Shown here in pieces: positions 1 through 6,883 of a DNA stretch of 18,239 bases. The stretch lies in NCBI GenBank assembly GCA_964569315.1, contig CAZMUZ010000077.1, positions 1-18,239 of the forward strand, read 5' to 3'. This DNA comes from CADEFF01 sp964569315. GTDB taxonomy: Bacteria; Pseudomonadota; Alphaproteobacteria; Dongiales; Dongiaceae. Both the position numbers and the translations under genes were made by a program. The notes under the pieces are model-generated. The model was given only the letters and a program-made list of their open reading frames with translations, had not been told where the DNA came from and made no database searches. Position 1 is the first letter of the stretch. Every line of letters starts with the position of its first letter.

Positions 1-918
1 GATGGTTTCCGGCCAACCGAGCCGTACCTCCTCCACCTCGACGCCGGCACTGCGCAACGCGTCTGCCGCCTCGCGCGTGTTGCGCTCGACCTCGGCATCG
101 ACCTCGAACACGTCGAGATCGATCGAGAGCGCGACGCGCCGGCCGCGAGCGTCCGGCAGGGCGGGCGGGATACGCAGCTTGGGGCGCACCGTGGCGATGT
201 CCGCGAGATGCGGGCCGGCCATGACGTTCTGGAAGATCGCGCAATCGGCCACGGTACGCGCGAGCGGGCCGATATGGTTGTACCAATCCAGGCTGAAGGG
301 CGGCGAGTCGGGATTGCGGCCGTAGGGCGGCTTGAACCCGACGACGCCGCAGGCCGATGCCGGTATGCGGATCGAGCCGCCGATATCCGACCCGTTCGCG
401 AGCGTCGAAGAGCCTGCGGCGAGCGAGGCGGCCGAGCCGCCGGAGGAGCCGCCGGGGCTGTAAGCGAGGTTCCAGGGCGTGCGGCTCACGCCCCACAGGC
501 GCGACCAGGTTATGGGCACGACGCAGAATTCGGGCGTCGTGGTGCGCGCATGCACGATGGCGCCCGCACGCAGGATACGTTCCGCGCTCGGGTTGGTGCG
601 CTCGTCGACATGATCCTTGAGGAGCAGCGAGCCCTGGGTCGTGCGACGCCCCTTGAGCGGCGTCTCGTCCTTGATCGCGACGGCAAGTCCCTCGAGAGCG
701 CGCGGCGATGCCTTCCCGCCGGCATAGCGCGCCTCGGCGAGCCGCGCCTTGTCGAGCGCCTCTTCGAAGTAGGTCGCAGTGAAGGCGTTGATCTTCGGCT
801 CGACGGCTTCGGCCCGCACGATCAGCGCGCGCAGCAGTTCGAGCGGCGAAAGCGAGCGATCGCGGAAGCGGCGGAGCGCCTCGGCCGCGGACATATAGCA
901 AAGCTCGAGATCGGCCAT
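1..918 (-). CDS. Amidase-signature family hydrolase (3' end beyond window)
   Basis: Predicted cytoplasmic hydrolase of carboxamide C-N bonds; substrate not predictable. The first 306 codons are in the window, and the usual length is about 460-500 residues, so the C-terminus is missing. The protein begins MADLELCYMSAAEALRR. The Ser-cisSer-Lys triad is intact: Lys83 in VAIKDE, cis-Ser158 in the glycine/serine loop GGSSGGSAA (156-164), and nucleophile Ser182 in GSDIGGSIRIP (176-186). The spacings 83-158-182 equal those known for GatA-type enzymes (79-154-178). The ATG at 918 has a GGAGAAGGGG ribosome site 9 bases upstream. No GatB/GatC partner lies nearby and the context is catabolic, so a stand-alone amidase is more likely than a tRNA amidotransferase subunit. 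It lies 100 bases downstream of the binding-protein gene, with a terminator-like hairpin between, so it may be only partly co-transcribed. Confidence 0.93.
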   Translation of the reverse strand, partial: MADLELCYMSAAEALRRFRDRSLSPLELLRALIVRAEAVEPKINAFTATYFEEALDKARLAEARYAGGKASPRALEGLAVAIKDETPLKGRRTTQGSLLLKDHVDERTNPSAERILRAGAIVHARTTTPEFCVVPITWSRLWGVSRTPWNLAYSPGGSSGGSAASLAAGSSTLANGSDIGGSIRIPASACGVVGFKPPYGRNPDSPPFSLDWYNHIGPLARTVADCAIFQNVMAGPHLADIATVRPKLRIPPALPDARGRRVALSIDLDVFEVDAEVERNTREAADALRSAGVEVEEVRLGWPETI

Positions 919-951
919 GGCAACCGTCCCCTTCTCCTCAATGACGCAGGT

Positions 952-998
952 AAAATGCGAAGGGGCCGCCTAGGGTTGGCCCCGGACGGCCCCTCGCC
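952..998 (-). terminator. Terminator-like hairpin between binding-protein gene and amidase gene
   Basis: An 8-bp GC-only arm AGGGGCCG (961-968) pairs with CGGCCCCT (987-994) across an 18-base loop. Three more pairs (957-959 with 995-997) can form after one bulged base. On the minus strand the stem is followed directly by ATTTTA (956-951). It sits about 25 bases past the stop of the substrate-binding-protein gene. The long loop and short T run suggest a weak or partial Rho-independent terminator, or an mRNA 3' stabiliser, rather than a strong stop. Confidence 0.42.
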
Positions 999-1018
999 TT
1001 ATGTGCTCAGCCGCAAGC

Positions 1019-2098
1019 TCACGGCTTGCCGGTGTAGCCCGATGCCACGAGATCGCCCATCAGGCTGCAATCGACACCCTTCTCGGCCGGTGCCGGCGAC
1101 TTCACCAGTCCGAGATCGCCCCAGCGCGCGGCGGCGATGTCGTAGGTCTTGAAGATCTGCCCCTTGATGAGACCGAACGGCATGTCGCCATCGGCTACAC
1201 CGCAGGCAGTGGCGGCTTCCTGGAACGTGTAGAGATAGACGCCTTCCGTATCCATGGTGGTCCCGTCCTTGCCCAGCACGAACTCGGTATCGCTGACCGG
1301 CCATTCGAGGCTCTTAGACAGAATCTCGTTGCCCTCCGCCGGATGATCCCGCCACCACTGCACCGCATCCCAATAGGCCTTCATGACCTTGACGGCCGTT
1401 TCGCGATGCTCGGTGATGAACTTCTCGTTCATGTAGATCGCGTCGCCGATCATGGCCGTCTGCTGGAAGAGCGGCTGGTTCGATTTCGCGATCAGCGTGG
1501 CGCCAGGCAGATTTTCCATGATCTTGCTGGTCCACGGCTCATACATATAGGCAAGCGCGATGTCGCCACCGAGCAGCGCGCCGGCCGCTTCGTCGGCGTT
1601 GAGATTGACCCATTCCACGTCGTCGATCTGGATGCCGTTCTCCTGCAGCCAGAAGCCGACCAGCAGCTGACCCACGAAGGCTTCCGGCGCCGCGACGCGC
1701 TTGCCCCGCAGATCCTCGACCTTCATGTTCGGCGCCATCATCACCTGGTCGATGCCGTTGGAGAGCGTGCCGAGCGTCACCTGCCGGATCGGGAAACCCT
1801 GCTCCGCCGCGATCGGCGCATAGTCGATCGTGCTGCCATAGACCTGAAACTGATCGGCCGAGAGCATCGCATAGCCGCCGGTCGGGTCGTTGAGGACCGT
1901 CACCTCGATATCGAGGTCGGGTGCGAGGTTCTGGGTCTTCACGATTTCCCAGAGCGCGTAGGCCGGCCAGGACACCGCCGATGCGATTTTCACCTTCTCC
2001 GCCGCGGCCGCCGGCTGGACCGCCAGCCCCGCCGCGACCGCGAGGGCGCCGGCCAGGGTTACCGCCTGGCGGACGCTCTGCCATCTATCCTTTATCAT
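1019..2098 (-). CDS. ABC transporter periplasmic substrate-binding protein, NitT/TauT (NMT1-like) type
   Basis: Extracytoplasmic solute receptor of 359 residues, the normal size for TauA/SsuA/NMT1-like proteins. A Sec signal peptide is clear: basic start MIKDRWQSVRQ, hydrophobic stretch 12-30 and likely cleavage after the AAAA run near residue 33, before EKVKIAS. Typical family features follow: a first strand with an SWPAYALWE pocket loop (43-51), a GST-type segment near 88-90, the hinge region RGKRVAAPEAFVG (131-143), and a second-lobe YEPWTSKI (186-193). The ATG at 2098 is preferred over one 33 bases upstream because GGGAGG lies 9 bases before it and the signal peptide then starts normally. 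The matching permease and ATPase are not in this unit but on the opposite side of the divergent promoter. The family covers nitrate, sulfonates, pyrimidine precursors and other small ligands, so the ligand is unknown. Confidence 0.9.
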   Translation of the reverse strand: MIKDRWQSVRQAVTLAGALAVAAGLAVQPAAAAEKVKIASAVSWPAYALWEIVKTQNLAPDLDIEVTVLNDPTGGYAMLSADQFQVYGSTIDYAPIAAEQGFPIRQVTLGTLSNGIDQVMMAPNMKVEDLRGKRVAAPEAFVGQLLVGFWLQENGIQIDDVEWVNLNADEAAGALLGGDIALAYMYEPWTSKIMENLPGATLIAKSNQPLFQQTAMIGDAIYMNEKFITEHRETAVKVMKAYWDAVQWWRDHPAEGNEILSKSLEWPVSDTEFVLGKDGTTMDTEGVYLYTFQEAATACGVADGDMPFGLIKGQIFKTYDIAAARWGDLGLVKSPAPAEKGVDCSLMGDLVASGYTGKP

Positions 2099-2118
2099 CT
2101 CGAATTGCCTCCCTTCGA

Positions 2119-2167
2119 TTTTCTCGAGCATCGGCGCCGACGTTTTCGAGCGTCGGCGCCGATGCTC
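2119..2167 (-). repeat. Perfect 17-bp hairpin made of two tandem palindromic units
   Basis: GAGCATCGGCGCCGACG (2126-2142) is exactly reverse-complementary to 2151-2167, with an 8-base loop TTTTCGAG. Each arm contains the 10-base palindrome TCGGCGCCGA. The segment can therefore also be read as two near-direct repeats (2119-2142 and 2143-2164) of TTTTC(TC)GAGC-TCGGCGCCGA. It begins 7 bases after the M24 stop and ends 13 bases before the binding-protein ribosome site on the minus transcript. No T run follows on either strand, so it is not a classical terminator. A transcript-stability or processing element raising binding-protein expression, or a tandem operator, are the plausible readings. Confidence 0.85.
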
Positions 2168-2173
2168 TGCGAA

Positions 2174-3364
2174 TTACCAGAACAGCATCGGGGTCTTGGA
2201 AAGGATTTCCGTTCCCGTCTTGGTGACGATCAAGTTCTGCTCGAAGCCGGCCGAGCCGACGCCCTCCTTGCCGAGGAACGCTTCGACGCCCAGCACCATA
2301 CCCTCTTCGTACACCCTGTCCTTTTTGTTGGTCATGGACTCGCTGATCCAAGGCTCCTCCCAGAATTGGCCCACGCCATGGCCGAAAAGCGGCCATTTCA
2401 CGGACGCCTGGTCGGCGGAGCTGCCGTAATCCTTGGTCATCTTCTCGCCGATCCTCGCGGTATCGACCACTTTCACGCCCGGCTTGATCGCGTCGATCAC
2501 GGCGTTGACGATGTTGGCGCAGTACTCGATCAGATCGCGCTGCGAGTTGCTCGGCTTGCCGCCGACCACGGTGGTTCGGCCGGGATCGAGCCAGTAGCCC
2601 TGCCAGATCGGCCCGTAGACCCAGCCGCGCACGATGTCGCCCTTCTTCGGCGTGTCGAGGCTGTAGCCGGTCATCGGGTTGCGGCAGAAATACTGAATCG
2701 AATCGCCATGCGAGATCGGGATCATGTGGAAGGCGCCGCCCGAGCGGACGACCTCCGCCGCGGCTTCCGCCGCCGCGTCCGACTCGCGACGGCCCGCAAT
2801 GAGGCCCTCGAACAGCTTGTCCAGCGCGCGGGTCACGATGGCGCCGCCGTGGCGGTAGCAATCGAGCTCGCGGGCGCTCTTGATCATCCGCACGTCGCTG
2901 AGCAGCTCGTCATCCACCACCCAGTTCACGTTCGGCGTCGCCGCCTTCAGCATTTCCCAATGCTTCATCGGCAGGAAGTCGGAACCGACCAGGGCCACCT
3001 TGCCCTTCGGCTTCGCTTCCTTGAGGGCGTCGGCGGTCGCGAGGATAGTGTTGTGCGACCAGCGGAAACGGTCGGTCGCGATGAGGTTGGGGTTCGGGTT
3101 TTCGTCGGCGATCAGCTCGGGCTTGCCGCTATGGCCCAGCACCAGCGAGGAGATCGCGCAGGCGGTACTCACGCCGTTGTCCGGCATCTGGCCGGACTGG
3201 GTCGAGTAATAGTTCGCGAGATAGACGACGTTGCCGCTCCGCTCGAACGTGCCGCCGGTACGGGCCCAGATCACCGCTGTCTCGTAGCCGCGATCGGCCA
3301 TTACCTTGCGAACCCGCTGCCAGCGGTTTTCATATTCTTCCTGCGGGAAGTACTTCTCGACCAT
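2174..3364 (-). CDS. M24 family (creatinase/prolidase 'pita-bread' fold) protein with one metal ligand missing
   Basis: A 396-residue cytoplasmic protein with an N-terminal creatinase-type domain (about 1-160) and a C-terminal pita-bread domain (about 165-396). Classical M24 peptidases bind two metals with Asp-Asp-His-Glu-Glu. Here the second Asp (D260 in YWLDPGRT), the His (H329 in FGHGVG) and both Glu (E361 in VLGVEAF, E375 in AGFEQNL) are present. The first Asp position, eight residues before Tyr257, is Val249 in GWVYGPIWQG. The family also contains non-peptidase enzymes such as creatinase (creatine to sarcosine and urea) and the DMSP lyase DddP, so peptidase activity should not be assumed. 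The ATG at 3364 has AGGAG 5 bases upstream. It is the first gene of its unit, divergent from the regulator, and shares a transcript with the binding-protein gene. Role inferred: cleavage of an imported C-N or related bond. Confidence 0.88.
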   Translation of the reverse strand: MVEKYFPQEEYENRWQRVRKVMADRGYETAVIWARTGGTFERSGNVVYLANYYSTQSGQMPDNGVSTACAISSLVLGHSGKPELIADENPNPNLIATDRFRWSHNTILATADALKEAKPKGKVALVGSDFLPMKHWEMLKAATPNVNWVVDDELLSDVRMIKSARELDCYRHGGAIVTRALDKLFEGLIAGRRESDAAAEAAAEVVRSGGAFHMIPISHGDSIQYFCRNPMTGYSLDTPKKGDIVRGWVYGPIWQGYWLDPGRTTVVGGKPSNSQRDLIEYCANIVNAVIDAIKPGVKVVDTARIGEKMTKDYGSSADQASVKWPLFGHGVGQFWEEPWISESMTNKKDRVYEEGMVLGVEAFLGKEGVGSAGFEQNLIVTKTGTEILSKTPMLFW

Positions 3365-3576
3365 AGACGCTCCTGCTCCTACCGACCCGAGGATCTCCTG
3401 GGGGTCTTGCGTTGGCTAAAGTTGGCGGGAACTCGATCTCGCGCCGTTTTCCGATCGGCGATTTTGATCGCCTGCATCAACAACGGACTCTATTTTGATT
3501 GACTATACAATTGTTGCATGGAACAGAGTCAAGCGATCATCGATGCCCGCACTCCAACCGCACGATCGGCAGTGAA
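3365..3576. promoter_or_regulatory. Divergent control region between the M24 and regulator genes
   Basis: About 210 bp without coding signal, more AT-rich at 3460-3520 than the flanks. It must hold promoters for both the M24-binding-protein unit and the regulator-transporter unit. Visible elements are a palindrome ACAATTGT (3507-3514), an inverted repeat GGCGAT-4-ATCGCC (3457-3472) and an inverted repeat TTGAT-7-ATCAA (3464-3480). TetR-type regulators usually bind palindromes in their own divergent promoter, so the AT-rich palindrome near 3500-3515 is the best operator candidate. This is inference from position. Confidence 0.55.
3502..3532 (-). promoter_or_regulatory. Candidate sigma-70 promoter for the M24 / binding-protein unit
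   Basis: On the minus strand, TTGACT (3532-3527) and TATAGT (3507-3502) each match the sigma-70 consensus at five of six positions. The spacing of 19 bases is slightly long. Transcription would start near 3495 and leave a leader of about 130 bases before the M24 ATG, containing the GGCGAT/ATCGCC hairpin. The -10 box touches the ACAATTGT palindrome, so a bound repressor would block it. Confidence 0.35.
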
Positions 3577-5151
3577 ATGAATGTCGCCAGCCCTGTCGAA
3601 GGGCGCCGCGAAAAGTCCGACGTTACGCGCCGACGGCTGATCGAAGCCACGATCGAGGCCATCGCGTCGCGCGGCCTCGCCAAGACGACGATCGCGACGG
3701 TCGCGCAGATCGCCGGCCTCTCGCCGGGGCTCGTGGGTTTCCATTTCCGCAGCAAGAACCAGCTCGTGATGGAGACCCTCGCCTATCTGATCGAGCGCTG
3801 GCGCGCCGGCTGGGCCCGTATCGCGGCGAATCCACGGCTGTCGGCGGCCGAGCGGCTGCGCGCCATCATCGATCGAGAATTCAGCCCGGCCTGGTTCAAC
3901 CAGCGAACGGTCGCGATCTGGTACGGATTCTGGGGCGGCGTGCCGACACAGGCCGCCTATCGCGAAATGTGCCTCGATGCCGAACGTTCGCAGACCGACG
4001 TGCTGGCAGACAATTTCCGGCTGTTGATCCAGGAAGGCGATTACCGGGACGTCGATGCGGGGGCGGCGGCGCGCGGGCTGAGCGCCCTCCTCATGGGCAT
4101 GTATCTGACCTACGGGTTCGACCCGGAGCATTTCGACCGGCAGCAGGGCAAACGCATCTGCCTTTCCTACCTGGCCGGCTTCTTCCCGAAGCATTTCGGC
4201 CAGCCCTGGCAGCCGAGCCCGCCCGCGCCGGTGAGCGAGCTGCCGGCCGACAGCCTTTCGCCCGTCGCGGCGGTCGCGCCGACGCCGCGCGATCCCGGGG
4301 CCTGGGGCGTGACCGCGGAATATGGCCGCCTCCACGAAGCGCTGATGGCGCTGCCGCTGAGCCCGATTCCCGCGACGGCGCCCCGCCTTTCCAAGGCCGT
4401 CTTCTATGGCGGCATGCTCGCATCGGAGGCAGCGCTCCGCGCGGAACACCGTCGGTTGCGCGACGCCCTCGCCTTCGCCGAGGTGCAGGTGCATCTCCTG
4501 ACGCCGGATCCGCAGCTTCCCTTCCAGCCTTGCGTGCAGGATATCGGCTTTCTGACGGCGCAGGGCGCGATCGTGGCGCCGCCGGCGGAGCCGCGGCGTG
4601 CGGGGGAAACGGCGTCGCTCCGCCGCTTTTACGACAGTATCGGCATCCCGATCGCCGACACCATTGCGGCGGGCGGCTTCGATGGCGGCAATGCGATCTT
4701 CCTGCGCCCGGGCGCGGTACTGCTCGGCTGCGACGCAAATCTCGACGGTTTTTCCGCCGCGACGCGGCTCGCGCGCCGGTTCGGGGATTGGGAGACGCGA
4801 ATGGTGCTGCTGCCGCGGCCCTATCAACGGCTGGATGCGTTGATTGCGGTCCTCAGCGACCGCTATGTTCTCGCCTGCCGCGCGCTGCTGGCGCCGGAAA
4901 TTGCCGATTGGATCGAACAACATGGGTTCCAGATCATCGACCACAACGAAGCCTTGGACAGCGACGGCGGAGGCTATCTCGCACTCGGCGCCGGCCGCAT
5001 CCTCGTATCCGCGCCCGCGCGCCCCGTCGCGGAGCGCATCCGTGCGCTCGGGCTCGAGGCGATCGACGTCAGCCTGCAATCCTTCGCCTGTCTCGGCATC
5101 GGCTTGCGGCAGCTCGTCCAGCCATTGCGACGGGAGCCGGTGACGCAATGA
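3577..5151 (+). CDS. TetR/BetI-type regulator fused to a catalytically degenerate DDAH/arginine-deiminase-like domain
   Basis: A 524-residue protein; ordinary TetR regulators are about 190-220. Residues 15-63 are a TetR N-terminus with the helix-turn-helix IATVAQIAGLSPGLVGFHF (39-57) followed by RSKNQL, closest in style to BetI. Residues 64-205 look like a BetI-type ligand/dimer domain. A Pro/Ala linker (about 208-240) leads to residues 270-517, which follow the dimethylarginine dimethylaminohydrolase fold: HLLTPDPQLPF, CVQDIGFL, PPAEPRRAGE, GGFDGGNAIF and a C-terminal GIGLRQLVQPL. Against the Pseudomonas DDAH triad, Glu114 is Asp369, His162 is Arg418 (YQRLD) and nucleophile Cys249 is Gln512. 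Substrate-contact Glu65 is Gln321 and Asp66 is kept (Asp322). It is probably a sensor, not an enzyme. ATG 3577 was chosen by domain fit; its ribosome site is weak. Its stop overlaps the permease start. Confidence 0.87.
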   Translation: MNVASPVEGRREKSDVTRRRLIEATIEAIASRGLAKTTIATVAQIAGLSPGLVGFHFRSKNQLVMETLAYLIERWRAGWARIAANPRLSAAERLRAIIDREFSPAWFNQRTVAIWYGFWGGVPTQAAYREMCLDAERSQTDVLADNFRLLIQEGDYRDVDAGAAARGLSALLMGMYLTYGFDPEHFDRQQGKRICLSYLAGFFPKHFGQPWQPSPPAPVSELPADSLSPVAAVAPTPRDPGAWGVTAEYGRLHEALMALPLSPIPATAPRLSKAVFYGGMLASEAALRAEHRRLRDALAFAEVQVHLLTPDPQLPFQPCVQDIGFLTAQGAIVAPPAEPRRAGETASLRRFYDSIGIPIADTIAAGGFDGGNAIFLRPGAVLLGCDANLDGFSAATRLARRFGDWETRMVLLPRPYQRLDALIAVLSDRYVLACRALLAPEIADWIEQHGFQIIDHNEALDSDGGGYLALGAGRILVSAPARPVAERIRALGLEAIDVSLQSFACLGIGLRQLVQPLRREPVTQ

Positions 5152-5999
5152 GTGGTTCGAACTCCACCATCGCCGCCACCTCCGCGAGCGACAAGCCTTT
5201 GCCGCGGCGTCGCGAGCGCTGGCTCGAATTCAAGAAACCGATCCCGACCTGGGAACTGATCCTGCTCGGCCTGATCGTCTGGGTCCTGTTCTTCGGGATC
5301 TGGAAGCTCGTGACCGCGGTCGGCTGGGCGCCGCCGTTCCTTCTGCCGGCGCCGGACGCGGTCGCCATGACGCTCTATGAGCTCTTCGCCGACCGCGGCT
5401 TCCTAATGGACGTGCTGGTCAGCGTCTACCGCATCATCGTGAGCTTCGCCGTGGCCTGCCTGATCGCCGTACCGCTCGGCATCCTCATGGGGTCCTTCTC
5501 GCGCATCGAGGCGCTGTTCAATCCGCTGGTCTCGGCCTGGCGCTATCTGCCGGCGCCCTCCTTCATCCCGTTGCTGCTGATGTGGTTCGGCACGGACGAT
5601 ACCTCCAAGCTCGCCCTGCTCTTCATCGGCGTCGTCTGGTTCCTGATGACGCTGGTCATGGACCACACCAAGGCGGTGAAGACCGAGTTCATCCAGACCG
5701 CCCTCACCCTCGGCGCTAATCGCTGGCAGGTGCTCTGGACGGTGATCGTGCCCGCCGTGATGCCAAACGTCCTCATCACCATGCGCCAGATGCTGGCCGC
5801 CGCCTGGACCTATCTCGTCATCGCCGAGATCATGGCCGCAACCGATGGAATCGGGGCGATGATGATGCGCGCCAAGCGCTTCATCCATGCGGACGAGATC
5901 ATGGCCGGCATCGTGATGATCGGCGTGCTCGGGCTGCTGTTCGACTATCTTTTCCGCGTGCTCGAGCGGATCCTGTTCAGCTATCAGGAGGAGACCTGA
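5148..5999 (+). CDS. ABC transporter permease, SsuC/TauC-like
   Basis: A 283-residue inner-membrane permease of the NitT/TauT group, BPD_transp_1 fold. A basic cytoplasmic N-terminus (PRRRERWLEFKK, 19-30) is followed by a first transmembrane segment at about 36-56. Further membrane segments lie at about 90-115, 138-145, 155-172, 205-228 and 252-270. The cytoplasmic EAA loop that docks the ATPase is visible: EFIQTALTLGANRWQVLW (180-197), followed by a Pro at 202. Its ATG shares ATGA with the regulator's stop, indicating translational coupling, so regulator and transporter are made together. The ATPase gene follows 3 bases after the stop. The partner binding protein is inferred to be the one encoded divergently at 1019-2098, the only one in the window. 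Confidence 0.94.
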   Translation: MSGSNSTIAATSASDKPLPRRRERWLEFKKPIPTWELILLGLIVWVLFFGIWKLVTAVGWAPPFLLPAPDAVAMTLYELFADRGFLMDVLVSVYRIIVSFAVACLIAVPLGILMGSFSRIEALFNPLVSAWRYLPAPSFIPLLLMWFGTDDTSKLALLFIGVVWFLMTLVMDHTKAVKTEFIQTALTLGANRWQVLWTVIVPAVMPNVLITMRQMLAAAWTYLVIAEIMAATDGIGAMMMRAKRFIHADEIMAGIVMIGVLGLLFDYLFRVLERILFSYQEET

Positions 6000-6002
6000 A
6001 CC

Positions 6003-6836
6003 GTGGCTGCCCTCCAGCAAGCCGCTCGCCGGAGCGAAGCGCCGCTGAAGCTCGTCGCCTCCGACGTCCGCAAGGAATTCTCGCTTCGCAAGGGCGAGAA
6101 GATCACGGCCGTCGAGAAGATGTCGTTCGAAGTGCGCGAGAACGAGATGTGCATCCTGCTCGGGCCGTCGGGCTGCGGCAAATCGACCGTTCTCAAGATG
6201 GTGGCCGGGCTCGAAATGCCGACATCGGGCTCGATGCGCCTCGACGGGCGCGAGATCGTGGCACCCGGGCGCGAGCGGGGCATGGTGTTCCAGGCCTATA
6301 CCTCCTTCCGGTGGCTCACGGTCCGGCAGAATGTCGAGTACGGGCTCAAGATCAACGGCATGGGCGCCAGAGAGCGCCGCGAGCGCGCCGAGTACTACAT
6401 CGATCTCGTGCATCTCTCGAAGTTCCGCGACGTCTATCCGAAGCAGCTCTCCGGCGGCATGAAACAGCGTGTGGCGATCGCCCGCACGCTCGCCAACGAG
6501 CCGGCGTTGCTGCTGATGGACGAGCCGTTCGGTGCGCTCGATGCCGAGACGCGCTGGCACATGCAGGAATTCATGATCGAGATATTGGAGAACTCCAAGA
6601 TCACCGTGGTGATGGTCACGCACGACATCGACGAGGCCCTCTTCCTCGCCGACCACATCGTGTTCATGTCCACCCACCCCGGCACCAAGCGCGAAGACCT
6701 CTGGACAGACTTCAAGAGCGGCGTCCGCATCCGCGACAAGGAAGAGATCCTCGGGATGGAGGGCTATCGCGACATGGAGACGAAGATCCTCCGCATGATG
6801 CGGGAGGAAAGCCTGTTGAAGAAGCAGCTCGCCTAG
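6003..6836 (+). CDS. ABC transporter ATP-binding protein, SsuB/TauB-like
   Basis: A 277-residue ATPase that energises the import system. All nucleotide-binding motifs are intact: Walker A GPSGCGKST (54-62), Q-loop Gln97 in MVFQAY, signature LSGGMKQR (149-156), Walker B LLLMDEP (169-175) with D-loop GALD, and switch His207 in VTHD. The start is GTG at 6003; AGGAGG lies 11 bases upstream inside the end of the permease gene. The C-terminal tail of about 50 residues after the core (TDFKSGVRIRDKEEILGMEG) is rich in charged residues and typical in length for the group. Together with the upstream permease it forms a NitT/TauT-type importer. Confidence 0.95.
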   Translation: MAALQQAARRSEAPLKLVASDVRKEFSLRKGEKITAVEKMSFEVRENEMCILLGPSGCGKSTVLKMVAGLEMPTSGSMRLDGREIVAPGRERGMVFQAYTSFRWLTVRQNVEYGLKINGMGARERRERAEYYIDLVHLSKFRDVYPKQLSGGMKQRVAIARTLANEPALLLMDEPFGALDAETRWHMQEFMIEILENSKITVVMVTHDIDEALFLADHIVFMSTHPGTKREDLWTDFKSGVRIRDKEEILGMEGYRDMETKILRMMREESLLKKQLA

Positions 6837-6850
6837 GCGCCCCAGGCGCC
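6836..6850 (+). repeat. Short GGCGCC hairpin at the ATPase stop
   Basis: GGCGCC (6836-6841) and GGCGCC (6845-6850) are each self-complementary and pair across a 3-base loop. The stem starts on the last base of the ATPase stop codon. No T run follows, so termination is unlikely. It could mark a processing or stability point between the transporter genes and the two enzyme genes of the same unit. The pattern is short and could be chance in GC-rich DNA. Confidence 0.3.
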
Positions 6851-6883
6851 GACCGGTTCATTCCAGCCGTTGGAGCAGAAACC

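Noticed and set aside
2126..2167. The 17-bp hairpin as a Rho-independent terminator
   Set aside because: Neither strand has a T run after the stem, and a gene with a good ribosome site follows immediately in the same direction.
1001..3502. 833-residue open frame on the plus strand
   Set aside because: It lies opposite the binding-protein and M24 genes, whose domain motifs are unmistakable. Its product is rich in His/Asp/Arg/Leu with no domain, the usual mirror frame in GC-rich DNA.
3969..5147. Upstream extension of the permease reading frame
   Set aside because: It overlaps the regulator in another frame. The Arg/Ala/Gly-rich translation has no domain, and the ATG at 5148 gives a normal permease start.
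3529..5148. 539-residue minus-strand frame over the regulator
   Set aside because: Mirror of the fused regulator. The plus frame carries the TetR and DDAH-like blocks and couples to the permease start.
3577..5151. The DDAH-like half as an active enzyme
   Set aside because: The only Cys near the C-terminus (Cys505, SFACLG) lies seven residues before the nucleophile position, which is Gln512, and the catalytic His position is Arg418. Activity is not expected, though it is untested.
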